Assembly (NCBI RefSeq): GCF_002209555.1
Contig: NZ_NJIF01000006.1
Coordinates: 1 to 64,000 of the forward strand
Direction: 5' to 3'
DNA length: 64,000 bases
From: Achromobacter insolitus
Lineage (GTDB): Bacteria > Pseudomonadota > Gammaproteobacteria > Burkholderiales > Burkholderiaceae_B
The position numbers and the translations under genes were made by a program. The notes under the pieces are model-generated. The model worked only from the letters and a program-made list of their open reading frames with translations. It was not told where the DNA came from and did not search any database. Of this stretch, positions 33,658 through 43,175 are shown in pieces (position 1 is the stretch's first letter; every line of letters begins with the position of its first letter).

Positions 33658-34455
33658 ATGCATCGACTGGATGAGCTCGCGCCGTTTTTCGATTCCGATA
33701 TCGACTCGCAGTGGCCCTATGCGATGCGCGTGCACGCGGACGAAAACGACCAGGAGTCCCCGCCCCATCGCCACGCCATGGGCCAGCTGGTGTTGTCCAT
33801 GCAGGGCGGCGTGACCTGCTCGGTGCCCCAGGGTTTATGGATGGTGCCGCCGCAATGCGGGGTCTGGATTCCAGGCGGCGTGCCGCACAGCAACCGGGTC
33901 ACGCAAAACGGCCGGGTGTGCTTCTTGTTCGTGCCTCCTGACGCGCCCGGCCTGCCGCGCCAATGCTGCACGTTGGCCATCACGCCCTTGGTGCGTGAGC
34001 TGGTCGCCCATCTGGCGGACCTGGCCCCGGAAGAGACGGCGACTGCCGCCAACCGGAAGCTGGCCGAGGTACTGGTCGAGCAATTGGCACGCATGCCGGC
34101 AGAGCAGTTGCATCTGCCCATTTCGGACCATCCGCGCCTGCGCGAAATTGCCGACGCCCTGAACGCCACCCCCGCCGATCGCAGCACCGTGGCGCAGTGG
34201 GGCAAACGCGTCGCCATGAGCGAACGCACGCTGGCGCGCCTGGTGCAGCAAGAGCTCGGCATGAGCTTTGGCCGCTGGCGCCAACAGATGCACATCATCC
34301 AGGCGCTGCAACGGCTGTCCGCGGGGGTCTCGGTCCAGCGCACGGCGGATGACCTGGGCTACGAATCCGTCAGCGCCTTCATCACCATGTTCCGCAAGGC
34401 CCTGGGGAAGACGCCCGCCCGCTATTTCGCGGATAAGGCGGACGGGCTCAATTGA
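33658..34455 (+). CDS. AraC family regulator, NimR-like
   Basis: A 265-residue AraC-type regulator. The N-terminal cupin shows SPPHRHAMGQLVLSMQGGVT and VWIPGGVPHSNRV; the DNA-binding part has TVAQWGKRVAMSERTLARLV and RTADDLGYESVSAFITMFRK, ending LGKTPARYF. It diverges from the CynX/NimT-like MFS gene, the same layout as E. coli nimR/nimT, so it is likely its repressor (inference). The 3' end overlaps the DUF4148 gene by 8 bases. Confidence 0.9.
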   Translation: MHRLDELAPFFDSDIDSQWPYAMRVHADENDQESPPHRHAMGQLVLSMQGGVTCSVPQGLWMVPPQCGVWIPGGVPHSNRVTQNGRVCFLFVPPDAPGLPRQCCTLAITPLVRELVAHLADLAPEETATAANRKLAEVLVEQLARMPAEQLHLPISDHPRLREIADALNATPADRSTVAQWGKRVAMSERTLARLVQQELGMSFGRWRQQMHIIQALQRLSAGVSVQRTADDLGYESVSAFITMFRKALGKTPARYFADKADGLN

Positions 34456-34825
34456 CGGCGGGCGGATAGTCCAGCTCGCCCGACTTCATCAGGCCGCGCA
34501 TGCGCGCCTCGCGCATTTCCGCGGCCGCCTGTTCACGGGTCTTGTCAGACACGGATCGCGGCGTCGGCGGATAGTCCAGTTCGCCGTGGGTGACCAGCCC
34601 CGCCGCGCGCGCGGCGTCGAGTTCTTCGCGCACCTGCTGGCGAGTTTTGGCTGCGCCCATCGGCAGGTCCACCGGATACTGCTGTTCGCCGTAGGTGACG
34701 AGGCCGGCTGCCTTGGCCTCCAGCAATTCGGCGCGCACCTGTTCGCGGGTCTTGCCTTCTGCGTGCGCCACGGCGGCGGCAAGCGTCATGCTCAGCGCCA
34801 GTGCGGAGAGTCGGAATGTATTCAT
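34448..34825 (-). CDS. Exported DUF4148 protein with three tandem repeats
   Basis: A 125-residue exported protein with a signal peptide (residues 1-22, cleaved after AHA). The mature part consists of three copies of a 27-residue unit spaced exactly 35 residues apart at about 25, 60 and 95: KTREQVRAELLEAKAAGLVT, KTRQQVREELDAARAAGLVT and KTREQAAAEMREARMRGLMK, each ending in GExxYP. This is the DUF4148 pattern, common in Burkholderiales and of unknown function. Most relatives I know have fewer copies. The ATG at 34825 was chosen for its signal peptide. Confidence 0.88.
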   Translation of the reverse strand: MNTFRLSALALSMTLAAAVAHAEGKTREQVRAELLEAKAAGLVTYGEQQYPVDLPMGAAKTRQQVREELDAARAAGLVTHGELDYPPTPRSVSDKTREQAAAEMREARMRGLMKSGELDYPPAVN

Positions 34826-35092
34826 GAAATCCTCTGCGGTTAACGAGTGCTGCATTATTCGTTCGCCGCCCCGCCCGGATAAATCCCGCAAGACGCAATC
34901 CAAGGTTGTGCCGCGCGCAAGCCTCGCCGCGCCCGGCGCCGCGGCGTTCAGCCTTGCGCTGGACGCAAGGGTGGGTTGAGCCGCGCATGGTTTTTCCCGT
35001 CCCTGCATCTCCCTAGACTGAGTAGCTCCTGTTATCCAAGGACGCTATTCCATGTTGTCTTCTTCATCTCCAGGCGGGAGCGGCCAGCGATC

Positions 35093-36610
35093 ATGACGGC
35101 CGCCGCTCCTTCCGCCCCGCCCGCCGCGGCGGCCTTCGGCTGGCGCATCCTGACCGGATTGCTCGGCGTGCTGCTGGCGGTGATCCTCGCCGGGCTCAAC
35201 GAAAACGTGACCAAGATGGCGCTGCCGGACATCCGCGGCGCGCTGGGGCTCAGCTACGACCAGGGCACGTGGTTCGTCGCGGTCTACGCCGCGGCATCGG
35301 TATGCGCCATGGCGTTTGCCCCCTGGTGCTCGGTCACGTTTTCATTGCGCCGCTTCACCCTTGCAGCGCTGGCGGGTTTCGCGCTGTTCGGCGCGCTCTG
35401 CCCGTTTGCGCCCAACTTGCCCGTGCTCTTGATCTTGCGCACGCTGCAGGGCCTGGCCGGCGGCGCGCTGCCGCCCATGCTCATGACCGTCGCCCTGCGC
35501 TTCCTGCCCCCCGGCATCAAGCTTTACGGACTGGGCGGGTACGCGCTGACCGCCACGTTTGCGCCCAGTCTGGGCATCCCGCTGGCCGCCTTCTGCACCG
35601 AAGTGCTGGGTTGGCGCTGGGCCTTCTGGCTGATCGTCGGTCCCGCGGCGCTCGCCGGCTACGCCGTCTGGCGGGGCCTGCCCCAGGATCCGCTCAAGCT
35701 CGATCGCCTGCGCCTGTTCGACTGGCGCGGCTTCCTGCTGGGCGCGCCGGCGCTTTCCATGTTGGTCATCGGCCTGTTGCAGGGCGACCGGCTGGACTGG
35801 CTGAATTCACCGCTGATTGCCGTGCTGCTGGGCGGCGGCGGCGTGCTGATGGTGCTCTTCATGATCAACGAATGGTCCCATCCGCTGCCGTTCTTCAAGA
35901 TCCAGCTTTTGCGCAACCGCAACCTGAGCCATGCCTTGCTGACGCTGGGCGGCGTGTTGATCGTGCTGTTGGGCGTGATCCTGATCCCTGCGACATTCCT
36001 GGCGCAATTGCGCGGCTACCGCCCGCTGGAAACCGCGCCGGTGCTGCTGACCATGGGCCTGCCGCAGTTGATCGCGCTGCCGTTGGTGGCCGCGCTGTGC
36101 AACCTGCGCCAGGTGGATTGCCGCTGGGTGCTGGCGGCCGGGCTCGGGCTGCTGTCCTTGTCCTGCCTGCTGGGGTCGCAACTGACGCCCATCTGGTCGC
36201 GCGAACAGTTCTACCTGCTTGAAGCCGTTCAGATCTTCGCCCAGCCCATGGCCGTCATCCCGCTGCTGATGCTGGCCACCGGCGGCCTGGCGCCGCAGGA
36301 CGGTCCCTGGGCCTCGGCCTGGTTCAACACCATCAAGGGCTTCGCCGCCGTGGCCGCCACCGGCCTGCTGGACGTCCTGACCACCTCGCGGCGCAACTAC
36401 CACTCCAGCATGCTGGCAGACCAGTTGGGCAATTTTCCGCTCCGCGCGGAGGGCGAAAGCGTGGCCGCGCTGTCGCGCCGCATCCAGGAGCAGGCCGCCG
36501 TGCTGACCTCCGCGGACCTTTATCTGTGCATGGCCGGCGTGGCCGTGCTCCTCATCCTGCTGATCCCTTTCGTCGCCACCCGGATCTACCCTCCGCGCGC
36601 AGCGACCTGA
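35093..36610 (+). CDS. MFS multidrug transporter, DHA2/EmrB type
   Basis: A 505-residue inner-membrane drug:proton antiporter with fourteen predicted helices. It shows LNENVTKMALPDIRGALGLS (the EmrB opening with NxxxVxxALP) and LILRTLQGLAGGALPPMLMT (motif with the family GxxGG). It is the first gene of a tripartite pump with an EmrA/HlyD adaptor and a NodT outer-membrane factor. The ATG at 35093 was preferred since it directly precedes the helix-rich region. Substrate and regulator are not evident; no regulator gene is adjacent in the operon. Confidence 0.9.
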   Translation: MTAAAPSAPPAAAAFGWRILTGLLGVLLAVILAGLNENVTKMALPDIRGALGLSYDQGTWFVAVYAAASVCAMAFAPWCSVTFSLRRFTLAALAGFALFGALCPFAPNLPVLLILRTLQGLAGGALPPMLMTVALRFLPPGIKLYGLGGYALTATFAPSLGIPLAAFCTEVLGWRWAFWLIVGPAALAGYAVWRGLPQDPLKLDRLRLFDWRGFLLGAPALSMLVIGLLQGDRLDWLNSPLIAVLLGGGGVLMVLFMINEWSHPLPFFKIQLLRNRNLSHALLTLGGVLIVLLGVILIPATFLAQLRGYRPLETAPVLLTMGLPQLIALPLVAALCNLRQVDCRWVLAAGLGLLSLSCLLGSQLTPIWSREQFYLLEAVQIFAQPMAVIPLLMLATGGLAPQDGPWASAWFNTIKGFAAVAATGLLDVLTTSRRNYHSSMLADQLGNFPLRAEGESVAALSRRIQEQAAVLTSADLYLCMAGVAVLLILLIPFVATRIYPPRAAT

Positions 36611-36625
36611 ACTCGAGTCAATACC

Positions 36626-37681
36626 ATGCCTTTTCCTCTTTCACGCGCTTCTCTTCCACGCGCCGGCGCCCTGGGCGCGCTGATCCTCCTGGCCTATGCA
36701 GGCTGGTCATGGTCCGCCACCGGCGCCGCCGAATCCACCGACGACGCCACCATCGTCGCGGATCACACCATCGTCGCGCCTCAGGTCTCCGGCTTCATCG
36801 ACGCCGTGCTGGTCGACGACAACCAGGTCGTCAAGCAGGGCCAGCTGCTCGCCCGCATCGACGACCGGGACCATCAAGCGGCGTTGGCGGCCGCAAGCGC
36901 CGACCTCGCGGTGGCCGTAGCACGCTTGTCGGACGCTTCCGCAACACTGGAACGCCAGCAGGCCGTTATCGACCAGGCCCTGGCGGTCACTCGCGCCGAC
37001 CTCGCGGACATACGCTATGCCGAGAGCGAGGCCCAGCGCCACCGCAGGCTGGCCAGCGCAGGCGCCGGCACGCAGCAGGCCTTTGAACAGGCCAGGAGCC
37101 GGCTCGACATGGCGCAAGCGCGCCAGGCAGAGCATACGGCCACGCTACAGGCCGCGCGCAAGCAGCGCGAGGTGCTGGCGGCCAATCGTGAAGCCGCGCA
37201 GGCCGGGTTGCTGCGCGCGCAGGCCCTGAAGGATCGCGCCGAGCTCAATCTGTCGCACACGCAGGTCGTGTCCCCGATCGATGGCATTGTGGGCCGGCGT
37301 TCGCTGCGCGTGGGCGCCTACGTCAGCCCGGGCACGCCGATCCTCGCCGTGGTGCCGCTGCAGCAAGCCTATGTGGTGGCGAACTTCCGCGAAAAGCAGT
37401 TGACCCGCATGCGTCCGGGCCAGCCCGCGATCATCACCGTCGACGCTTACCCGGATGCTCGCCTGCACGGCCGGGTGCAGAGCATCGCGCCGGCGACGGG
37501 CCTGAGCTTTTCACCGATCGTCCCGAGCAATGCCACCGGCAACTTCACCAAGGTAGCGCAACGCCTGCCCGTCAAGATCGTGCTGGATGCGCCGGCCGAA
37601 GGCGCGCCGCCGCTGCGGGCGGGCATGTCCGTCGAAGCCGTGGTCGACACAGGCGCCGCGGCAGAGGAGTCCGCACGATGA
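36626..37681 (+). CDS. HlyD/EmrA family membrane-fusion adaptor
   Basis: A 351-residue periplasmic adaptor with one N-terminal membrane anchor (ALGALILLAYAGWSWSA). The biotinyl-lipoyl halves are HTIVAPQVSGFIDAVLVDDN and THQV-type second half LSHTQVVSPIDGIVGRRSLR, separated by an alpha-helical hairpin (about residues 80-200). The beta-barrel domain has YVVANFREKQLTRMRPGQPA. It links the EmrB-type pump to the outer-membrane factor. It starts 15 bases after the pump gene and overlaps the next start as ATGA. Confidence 0.92.
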   Translation: MPFPLSRASLPRAGALGALILLAYAGWSWSATGAAESTDDATIVADHTIVAPQVSGFIDAVLVDDNQVVKQGQLLARIDDRDHQAALAAASADLAVAVARLSDASATLERQQAVIDQALAVTRADLADIRYAESEAQRHRRLASAGAGTQQAFEQARSRLDMAQARQAEHTATLQAARKQREVLAANREAAQAGLLRAQALKDRAELNLSHTQVVSPIDGIVGRRSLRVGAYVSPGTPILAVVPLQQAYVVANFREKQLTRMRPGQPAIITVDAYPDARLHGRVQSIAPATGLSFSPIVPSNATGNFTKVAQRLPVKIVLDAPAEGAPPLRAGMSVEAVVDTGAAAEESAR

Positions 37682-39147
37682 GCCCGCGCCAGCTTGCCAA
37701 TGTCGCGCTGGTCTGCGCCCTGCTCGCCGCGGGGGGTTGCGCCGTGGGACCTGACTATCAAGCGCCTCAGCCGCAATTGCCCGCGCAATGGCGGATGCCC
37801 GATGCGTCCGCCGCGGCCAGCGTCCCCGTCTCGCAAAGCGTAAACACATCCTGGTGGGATAGCTTCGGCGATCCTGTCCTGAGCGCGTTGATCGCCGAGG
37901 CGACCGACGCCAACCTGGATATACGCATTGCCCACGAGCGCCTGCTGCAAAGCCGCGCGGCGCTGCGCGTAACCGAGGCCGACAGCCTCCCCAGAATTAA
38001 CGCCGGTGCAAGCTACAAGCGCGGCCAGAACAGCGAGGTCGGCCTGTCCGACCCCTCCGGACGCCAGGGAAAGTCCTCGTTCAATCTGTGGCAGGCTGGC
38101 GCGGACCTCAGCTGGGAACTGGACCTGTGGGGCCGCGTGCGGCGCGAAGTAGAACAGGCTGGGGCCCAATCCCAGGCGGCGCTGGAGGCGCAACGCGGCG
38201 TGGTGCTTGCAATCCGAGCCGAAACGGCGCGCAACTACATCCTGCTGCGCGGCGCGCAAAACCAGCTCGACGTGCTGCGCCAGACACTCGCCAACGCCGA
38301 ACGCAACCTTGCGCTCACCCAATTGCGCCAACGCGAAGGCGTGGCCACCGAGCTGGACGTGTCGCAGGCCGACGCGCAGGCCGCGGCCATCGAGGCCGCG
38401 GTGCCGCCGCTGGCGCTGCGCATCGACCAGTTGATGAATGCGCTGGCGCTGTTGCTGGAGCAACCGCCCGGCGCGCTGCGGGAACGCCTCGCGGCCATGG
38501 CCCCGATACCGGGCGGCCCGGTGCAAGTGCCCGTGGGATTGCCCAGCGAACTGGCCGAACGCAGGCCCGATATCCGCCGCGCGCAAGCCGATCTGCATGC
38601 GGCCGTGGCGGCGATCGGCGTGGCCGAGGGAGACTTCTATCCCCGCATCACGCTCTCAGGCAACCTCGGCCTGCAGGCGCTGCAGCTGCGGGACCTCGAC
38701 ACGGACAACGCCGGCATCTTCGGGGTCGGCCCGGCGCTGCAGATTCCGATCTTCCAGGGAGGCCGCCTGCGGGGCCGTCTGCGGCTGCGCGAATCGCAGG
38801 CTCAGGAAGCCGCGCTGCTGTATCAACAAACGGTACTCAATGCCTGGCACGAGGTCGATAACGCCATGACCGCCTATCAGGCGCAACAGTTGACCCGGAC
38901 CAGTCTGGAGCGCGCGTCCGAAAGCGCCCGCCACGCGCTGCTCAACGCCCAACGCCAATATGCCGCGGGCGCATCGGACTTCGTGAACGTGCTCAGCGCG
39001 CAAAATGCGGTCCTGGCCAGCGACCAGGCCCGCGTGTCCACCCAGGCCGCGGTGTCCCTGGTGCTGGTAGACCTGTACCGGTCGCTGGGCGGCGGCTGGG
39101 AAGCAGCGGCCGCCGGCCTCAACCCTGCTTCGGCCCCGCAACAATGA
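37678..39147 (+). CDS. NodT family outer-membrane efflux lipoprotein
   Basis: A 489-residue TolC/NodT-type channel. The lipobox AGGC is at about residue 21, followed by the family entry [17 protein letters not shown] and [14 protein letters not shown]. Two OEP repeats are evident, with [20 protein letters not shown] and, in the second, [20 protein letters not shown]. It is the exit channel of the EmrAB-type pump encoded just upstream, with ATGA coupling to the adaptor. Its 3' end overlaps the convergent tam gene by 29 bases. Confidence 0.93.
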   Translation: MSPRQLANVALVCALLAAGGCAVGPDYQAPQPQLPAQWRMPDASAAASVPVSQSVNTSWWDSFGDPVLSALIAEATDANLDIRIAHERLLQSRAALRVTEADSLPRINAGASYKRGQNSEVGLSDPSGRQGKSSFNLWQAGADLSWELDLWGRVRREVEQAGAQSQAALEAQRGVVLAIRAETARNYILLRGAQNQLDVLRQTLANAERNLALTQLRQREGVATELDVSQADAQAAAIEAAVPPLALRIDQLMNALALLLEQPPGALRERLAAMAPIPGGPVQVPVGLPSELAERRPDIRRAQADLHAAVAAIGVAEGDFYPRITLSGNLGLQALQLRDLDTDNAGIFGVGPALQIPIFQGGRLRGRLRLRESQAQEAALLYQQTVLNAWHEVDNAMTAYQAQQLTRTSLERASESARHALLNAQRQYAAGASDFVNVLSAQNAVLASDQARVSTQAAVSLVLVDLYRSLGGGWEAAAAGLNPASAPQQ

Positions 39148-39892
39148 ACAGCCGCGGGAACGGCAGCAACACGGTGCCGTCGGCCATTGCTGGATACGCC
39201 TCTTCGATCAGGGACTGATAGCGGGCCAGGAAACTGGCCTGCCCGGCCGCATCCAGACGGTCGAGATAGGGCCGCAGCGCGGTGCCCTTGAACCATTCCA
39301 CCACGGCCGCCGCGCCGGCAAGCGGATGGTGATAGGTCGTACGCCAAACGTCGAGCAAGCCGCAATGCGGCTTGAGCAATTCGTAGTACCAGGCGGCGCT
39401 GTGCCGCGGCGGATGCTTGAAGCCGCCAATAGCGGCCGCCCAGGGAGCCTCGCCGGCCACCTGGCGCGCCAGCCGGTGCGCGGGCTCCTCCAGGTTGTCG
39501 GGGGTCTGCACCGCTAGGCTGCCGCCTGGCGCCAGCTTGCCGACCAGGCGGGGATACAGCGTCGCGTGGTCTGGCACCCATTGCAGCGAGGCATTCGCCA
39601 GGATCACATCGTAGGTGCCGGCGGGATCCCACGCGGCGATGTCCGCGAGTTCGAATTGCATCGCCGGCAGGCGCTTCCTGGCGGTCTGGATCATGTCCTC
39701 CGAGCTGTCCATGCCGCTGACCTCGGCATCCGGGTATCGGCTCGCCAACACCTCGGTGGAGTTGCCTGGGCCGCAGCCCAGGTCCACCGCGCGCCTGACC
39801 TGCTGGTTGGGCAAGGCGGCGACCAGGTCCCGCACCGGGCGGGTGCGTTCGTTTTCAAAGGCGGAATACTGTTTGGCGGACCAGCTGGTCAT
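39119..39892 (-). CDS. tam: Trans-aconitate 2-methyltransferase
   Basis: A 257-residue SAM-dependent methyltransferase that esterifies trans-aconitate, an inhibitory by-product of the aconitase reaction. The family start [20 protein letters not shown] is typical of Tam, then the SAM motif [35 protein letters not shown] and [20 protein letters not shown]. The assignment is firm from these blocks. The ATG at 39892 was chosen over an upstream frame extension. It overlaps the OMF gene; it lies downstream of the terC terminator on the same strand. Confidence 0.92.
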   Translation of the reverse strand: MTSWSAKQYSAFENERTRPVRDLVAALPNQQVRRAVDLGCGPGNSTEVLASRYPDAEVSGMDSSEDMIQTARKRLPAMQFELADIAAWDPAGTYDVILANASLQWVPDHATLYPRLVGKLAPGGSLAVQTPDNLEEPAHRLARQVAGEAPWAAAIGGFKHPPRHSAAWYYELLKPHCGLLDVWRTTYHHPLAGAAAVVEWFKGTALRPYLDRLDAAGQASFLARYQSLIEEAYPAMADGTVLLPFPRLFIVAGPKQG

Positions 39893-39958
39893 GACGGCTC
39901 CTTGCGGCATAGGGATTGCCCAGCACTCTACGCCGGCCGCATGGACGCGACAAATCCC

Positions 39959-39997
39959 AAAAAATGCGCCCGCCATATCCATCGGATATGGCGGGCG
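39959..39997 (-). terminator. Rho-independent terminator of the terC/alx gene
   Basis: A perfect 14-base stem (39967-39980 with 39984-39997, arm CGCCCGCCATATCC) closed by a three-base loop, followed on the minus strand by six U residues (plus-strand A at 39959-39964). It lies 22 bases beyond the terC stop and before the tam start. Confidence 0.88.
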
Positions 39998-40018
39998 TGT
40001 CAGAACGGGACCTGAGGG

Positions 40019-41017
40019 TTACTCAGCCGCCAGCTCACGCTTGGAAGCGTCCGCCCGGGTTTTCCACAGCGAGAACAGCACGCCGCCGAGGATCAGGCCG
40101 AAGGTTACCGACAAAGACAAGGCCGCCGGCACCTTGCCGATGAAGCCGACCAGGAAGATCTTGCCTCCAATGAACACCAGCACCAGGGCCAGCGCGTACT
40201 TCAGGTAGTGGAAGCGGTGGATCATCGCGGCCAATGCAAAGTACAGCGCGCGCAGGCCCAGGATGGCGAAGATGTTGCTGGTGTACACGATGAAGGGGTC
40301 GGTCGTGATGGCGAAGATCGCCGGCACGGAATCCACCGCGAACAACAGGTCCACGAATTCGATCAACACCAGCGCCAGCAACAGCGGCGTGGCCCAGCGC
40401 ACCTTCTTGGACGTGGCGGGATCGGTCTCCATCACCCAGAACGCGTTGCCGCGCAGCCCTTCCGTGACGCGCATGCGGCGCTTCAGGAACTTCAGGATCG
40501 GGTTGGACGCGATATCGGGCGTCTGGTCCGCGATCATCCACATCTTGATGCCGGTGAACACCAGGAAGGCGCCGAACAGATACAGCAGCCAGCCGAAGTT
40601 GCTGACCAGGGCCGCGCCCAGGCCTATCATGATGGCACGCAGGACGATCACGCCCAGGATGCCCCAGAACAGCACGCGGTGCTGGTACTGGCGCGGGATC
40701 GCGAAGAAGCTGAAGATCAGCGCGATCACGAAGACGTTGTCCATCGACAACGACTTTTCGATCATGAAGCCCGTGTAGTAGGCCATGCCGCTGGCGGCGC
40801 CCATCTGCCACCAGACCCAGGCTCCGAAAAGCAGCGCCGCGGTGATGTAACCGGCAGAAAGCAGCAGGCTCTCGCGCACGCCGATCTCGCGATCTTCCTT
40901 GTGCAGCACGCCCAGGTCAAAGGCCAGCAAGGCGACCACGATGCCGATGAATAGCAGCCAGCTCCAGGCCGGTGTGCCGAAGAAATCGGCGGAGAGTAAG
41001 GTGAGCAAGGTGTCCAT
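40019..41017 (-). CDS. alx: TerC/Alx family integral membrane protein
   Basis: A 332-residue TerC-superfamily protein. Landmarks include SLSMDNVFVIALIFSFFAIP, LVLIEFVDLLFAVDSVPAIF and SNIFAILGLRALYFALAAM, with two conserved acidic residues in membrane segments as in Alx. Alx proteins export Mn2+ or help control manganese and respond to alkaline pH. I saw no yybP-ykoY riboswitch in the short leader before the start. A strong terminator follows it. The symbol is by family resemblance. It diverges from nhaR, which could hint at a link to pH/cation stress (inference). Confidence 0.88.
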   Translation of the reverse strand: MDTLLTLLSADFFGTPAWSWLLFIGIVVALLAFDLGVLHKEDREIGVRESLLLSAGYITAALLFGAWVWWQMGAASGMAYYTGFMIEKSLSMDNVFVIALIFSFFAIPRQYQHRVLFWGILGVIVLRAIMIGLGAALVSNFGWLLYLFGAFLVFTGIKMWMIADQTPDIASNPILKFLKRRMRVTEGLRGNAFWVMETDPATSKKVRWATPLLLALVLIEFVDLLFAVDSVPAIFAITTDPFIVYTSNIFAILGLRALYFALAAMIHRFHYLKYALALVLVFIGGKIFLVGFIGKVPAALSLSVTFGLILGGVLFSLWKTRADASKRELAAE

Positions 41018-41100
41018 GATGTTCCCGCTTGTGTTCGAAGGGGCTCATGATCCAGATCCTGGCCGCATGGAGAAATCAGCCTGAAAGTGAGTTAAGGTTC

Positions 41101-41114
41101 GAAAAAACCGAAGT
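41101..41114. repeat. Left copy of a 14-base inverted repeat flanking nhaR
   Basis: GAAAAAACCGAAGT at 41101-41114, ten bases before the nhaR start, is the exact reverse complement of ACTTCGGTTTTTTC at 42001-42014 at the other end of the gene. Its meaning is unknown. Confidence 0.6.
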
Positions 41115-41124
41115 GATTCCTGCC

Positions 41125-42018
41125 ATGCTCAATTATCGACACCTGTACTACTTCTGGATGGTCGCCAAGGAAGGCGGATTTTCCCGTGCTGCCGAAAGGC
41201 TGGACATGGCAATCCAGACCATCAGCGCGCAAGTGCGCGAACTGGAAAAGAACCTGGGCCACCAGCTGCTCAAGCCGGCCGGTCGCGGCGTGGCGCTGAC
41301 CGACGCGGGAGAAGCCGCGTTCGCCCGCGCCGAAGAGATCTTCCAGATCGGCCAGATGCTGCCCCAGGAGGTCCGCGCCGCCGCCACCAAGCCCGTCATA
41401 CGCCTGTCGGTGGGCCTGTCGGACGGCATTTCCAAGCTGGCCGCGCAGGCCCTGCTGGGCCCGGTGCTGCACACGCCGGACCTGCGCCTGACCTGCCACG
41501 AAGGCGAGGTCGAGGAACTGCTGGGCGAACTTGCCCAGCATCATCTGGACCTGGTGCTGGCCGGCCAGGGCGCGCCGGCCAACCCCAACCTGCGCTTGAC
41601 CAGCGACCGCCTGGTGTCGTCGCCCGTGGACTGGTACGGCCCCGCCAAGCTGGTGCGCAAGGCGGACACGCAGGATTTCCCGAATTGCCTGGAACGCCTG
41701 CCGGTACTCCTGCCCACCGGCCATTCCGTGCTGCGCCAGACGCTGGACCGCTGGTTTTCCGAACAAGGCATCTATCCCAACGTGGTCGGGGAATTCGAGG
41801 ACAGCGCCCTCATGTCGGTATTCGCGGCCCGCGGCCTGGGCGTATTTCCGCTCAGCCGCCTGGGCGGCGGCGACATCGGCGTGTTGCGCGGCTTGCGACC
41901 CCTGGCGCGGTGCGACGACGTGCACGAGGAAATCCACGCCATCCGCAACCGCCGCGGACAGCACCATCCGCTAGTGCAGATTGTCCTCGCCAAGGCAAAA
42001 ACTTCGGTTTTTTCTTAA
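41125..42018 (+). CDS. nhaR: LysR family regulator NhaR
   Basis: A 297-residue LysR regulator of the NhaR type, which in enterobacteria activates Na+/H+ antiporter genes in response to Na+. The helix-turn-helix MLNYRHLYYFWMVAKEGGFS and AERLDMAIQTISAQVRELEK matches NhaR closely, followed by LGHQLLKPAGRGVALTDAGE. The effector domain has LSVGLSDGISKLAAQALLGP and FAARGLGVFPLSRLG. No nhaA gene is adjacent; the neighbours are alx and a small membrane protein, which may be targets (inference). The gene is flanked by an exact 14-base inverted repeat. Confidence 0.88.
   Translation: MLNYRHLYYFWMVAKEGGFSRAAERLDMAIQTISAQVRELEKNLGHQLLKPAGRGVALTDAGEAAFARAEEIFQIGQMLPQEVRAAATKPVIRLSVGLSDGISKLAAQALLGPVLHTPDLRLTCHEGEVEELLGELAQHHLDLVLAGQGAPANPNLRLTSDRLVSSPVDWYGPAKLVRKADTQDFPNCLERLPVLLPTGHSVLRQTLDRWFSEQGIYPNVVGEFEDSALMSVFAARGLGVFPLSRLGGGDIGVLRGLRPLARCDDVHEEIHAIRNRRGQHHPLVQIVLAKAKTSVFS
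42001..42014. repeat. Right copy of the 14-base inverted repeat; also part of a UUCG hairpin
   Basis: ACTTCGGTTTTTTC at 42001-42014 covers the last codons of nhaR. With the preceding A-run (from 41996) it can fold as AAAAAC-TTCG-GTTTTT, a UUCG-tetraloop hairpin with a U-rich 3' arm, so it may act as the nhaR terminator. Confidence 0.55.
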
Positions 42019-42102
42019 TGTTTGTCACAACCACGCTGGTTTTTCAGAAATAGAATCCGCCTTATCGTGGACCCTCTTTTGAAATATCGGAGTACCACCT
42101 CA

Positions 42103-42501
42103 ATGAAAAAGATCATCTGGCTCGCCTTCGCCGTGCTCGCCGCGCTCTGGACCGGGCTGGTTGCGCTGACGCTGCAGCTGACCAACTGGGTCCTGTCGAC
42201 CATCGCCACGACCCAGGTGCCCGGCACGGCGCTGGACACGTCGCAATGGGTGCCGCCTGCCTGGGCGGCCGCCTGGGTCGACCCCGCCTGGCTGCAGACG
42301 CTGCAATCGGGCCTGGTCTGGGCCGCGCAGGGCCTGAATCAGGTGCTGCCCTTCGCCGGCAGCCTCGGCACGCTGATCTCGGTGCTGGCATGGATCTTCT
42401 GGGGCTTCATCATCGTCGGCCTGCTGGTGCTGGCGCTGATCCTTCACTGGCTGGCCGGCAAGCGCCAGCAAGACCCGGCGCCTGGCCGCCAAGTGGTGTA
42501 A
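42103..42501 (+). CDS. Small membrane protein of unknown function (132 residues)
   Basis: A 132-residue protein with an N-terminal hydrophobic segment (KKIIWLAFAVLAALWTGLVA, anchor or signal) and a second strong helix near the C-terminus (VLAWIFWGFIIVGLLVLALI). The region between is rich in Trp and Ala (VPPAWAAAWVDPAWLQTLQ). It ends in a short basic tail. The family is not recognised. The ATG at 42103 follows GGAG. It lies directly after nhaR and could be under its control. Confidence 0.75.
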   Translation: MKKIIWLAFAVLAALWTGLVALTLQLTNWVLSTIATTQVPGTALDTSQWVPPAWAAAWVDPAWLQTLQSGLVWAAQGLNQVLPFAGSLGTLISVLAWIFWGFIIVGLLVLALILHWLAGKRQQDPAPGRQVV

Positions 42502-42551
42502 TAGGGCAGCAACGCGGCAACCCGGCGCGCTGCAGTCTCTAGGAGCGTGCC

Positions 42552-43169
42552 GTGTCCACCGTCCATTCCCCTGTCCCGATGTTGCTGGCGGCCCTGCTCG
42601 CCCTGGCCGCCACGACCGCGCAAGCCCACCCCACGCGCGCCCCGTACGGCGTCGAGGTGTGCACGGTCACGGGCACCTCCGGGGAATACAGCGTGCGCGT
42701 GCGCAACACGGGGACCGCCCCCCTCGCCCGCGCCGAAGTCAACGGCGTCAGCCTGGACTCCAGCGGCCACCCCGCCGGACCGCTCACCGTCAACCTGACC
42801 GATATTCCCCCCGGCAAGTACAAGACCGCGGTGCTGGGACGCCCCGGCAATGGAGCCGCGTTGGTCAGCATTGCCACCTACGTGACCGCCAACGGCACTG
42901 AAACCCATCAGCAGGATCTGTTCGCCGGCAAGGTGGCGCATGTCTCGCCGGGCTCCGCCTTGCAATACACGCTGGCGCCCCTGGCCGTGCGCGGCTGGAC
43001 CGTGGCCTATGGCACCAGGCAGGATCCCAAGCTGGAAGCAGGCAGCGCCGTGCTGCTGATCTATCCCGTCACCCTGGGCAAGAAGCGGGACGCGACGCGG
43101 CCGGATGCGGGGCGCGCGCCTGCCGACGTGGTGCCGCTGGCGCCCTGCGGCGCGGCCAAGGCATCCTGA
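42552..43169 (+). CDS. Exported protein of unknown function (205 residues)
   Basis: A 205-residue exported protein. The GTG at 42552 has AGGAG six bases upstream; a later ATG is in frame but lacks such a site. The signal peptide ends TTAQAHP near residue 26. The mature part looks beta-sandwich-like: YGVEVCTVTGTSGEYSVRVR, VNLTDIPPGKYKTAVLGRPG, and two cysteines (positions 37 and near the end, LAPCGAAKAS). No family was recognised. Confidence 0.75.
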   Translation: MSTVHSPVPMLLAALLALAATTAQAHPTRAPYGVEVCTVTGTSGEYSVRVRNTGTAPLARAEVNGVSLDSSGHPAGPLTVNLTDIPPGKYKTAVLGRPGNGAALVSIATYVTANGTETHQQDLFAGKVAHVSPGSALQYTLAPLAVRGWTVAYGTRQDPKLEAGSAVLLIYPVTLGKKRDATRPDAGRAPADVVPLAPCGAAKAS

Positions 43170-43175
43170 GCCTGC

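Noticed and set aside
41018..41124. Possible yybP-ykoY manganese riboswitch before the alx-like gene
   Set aside because: The leader is only about 100 bases shared with the divergent nhaR, and I could not find the conserved riboswitch core.
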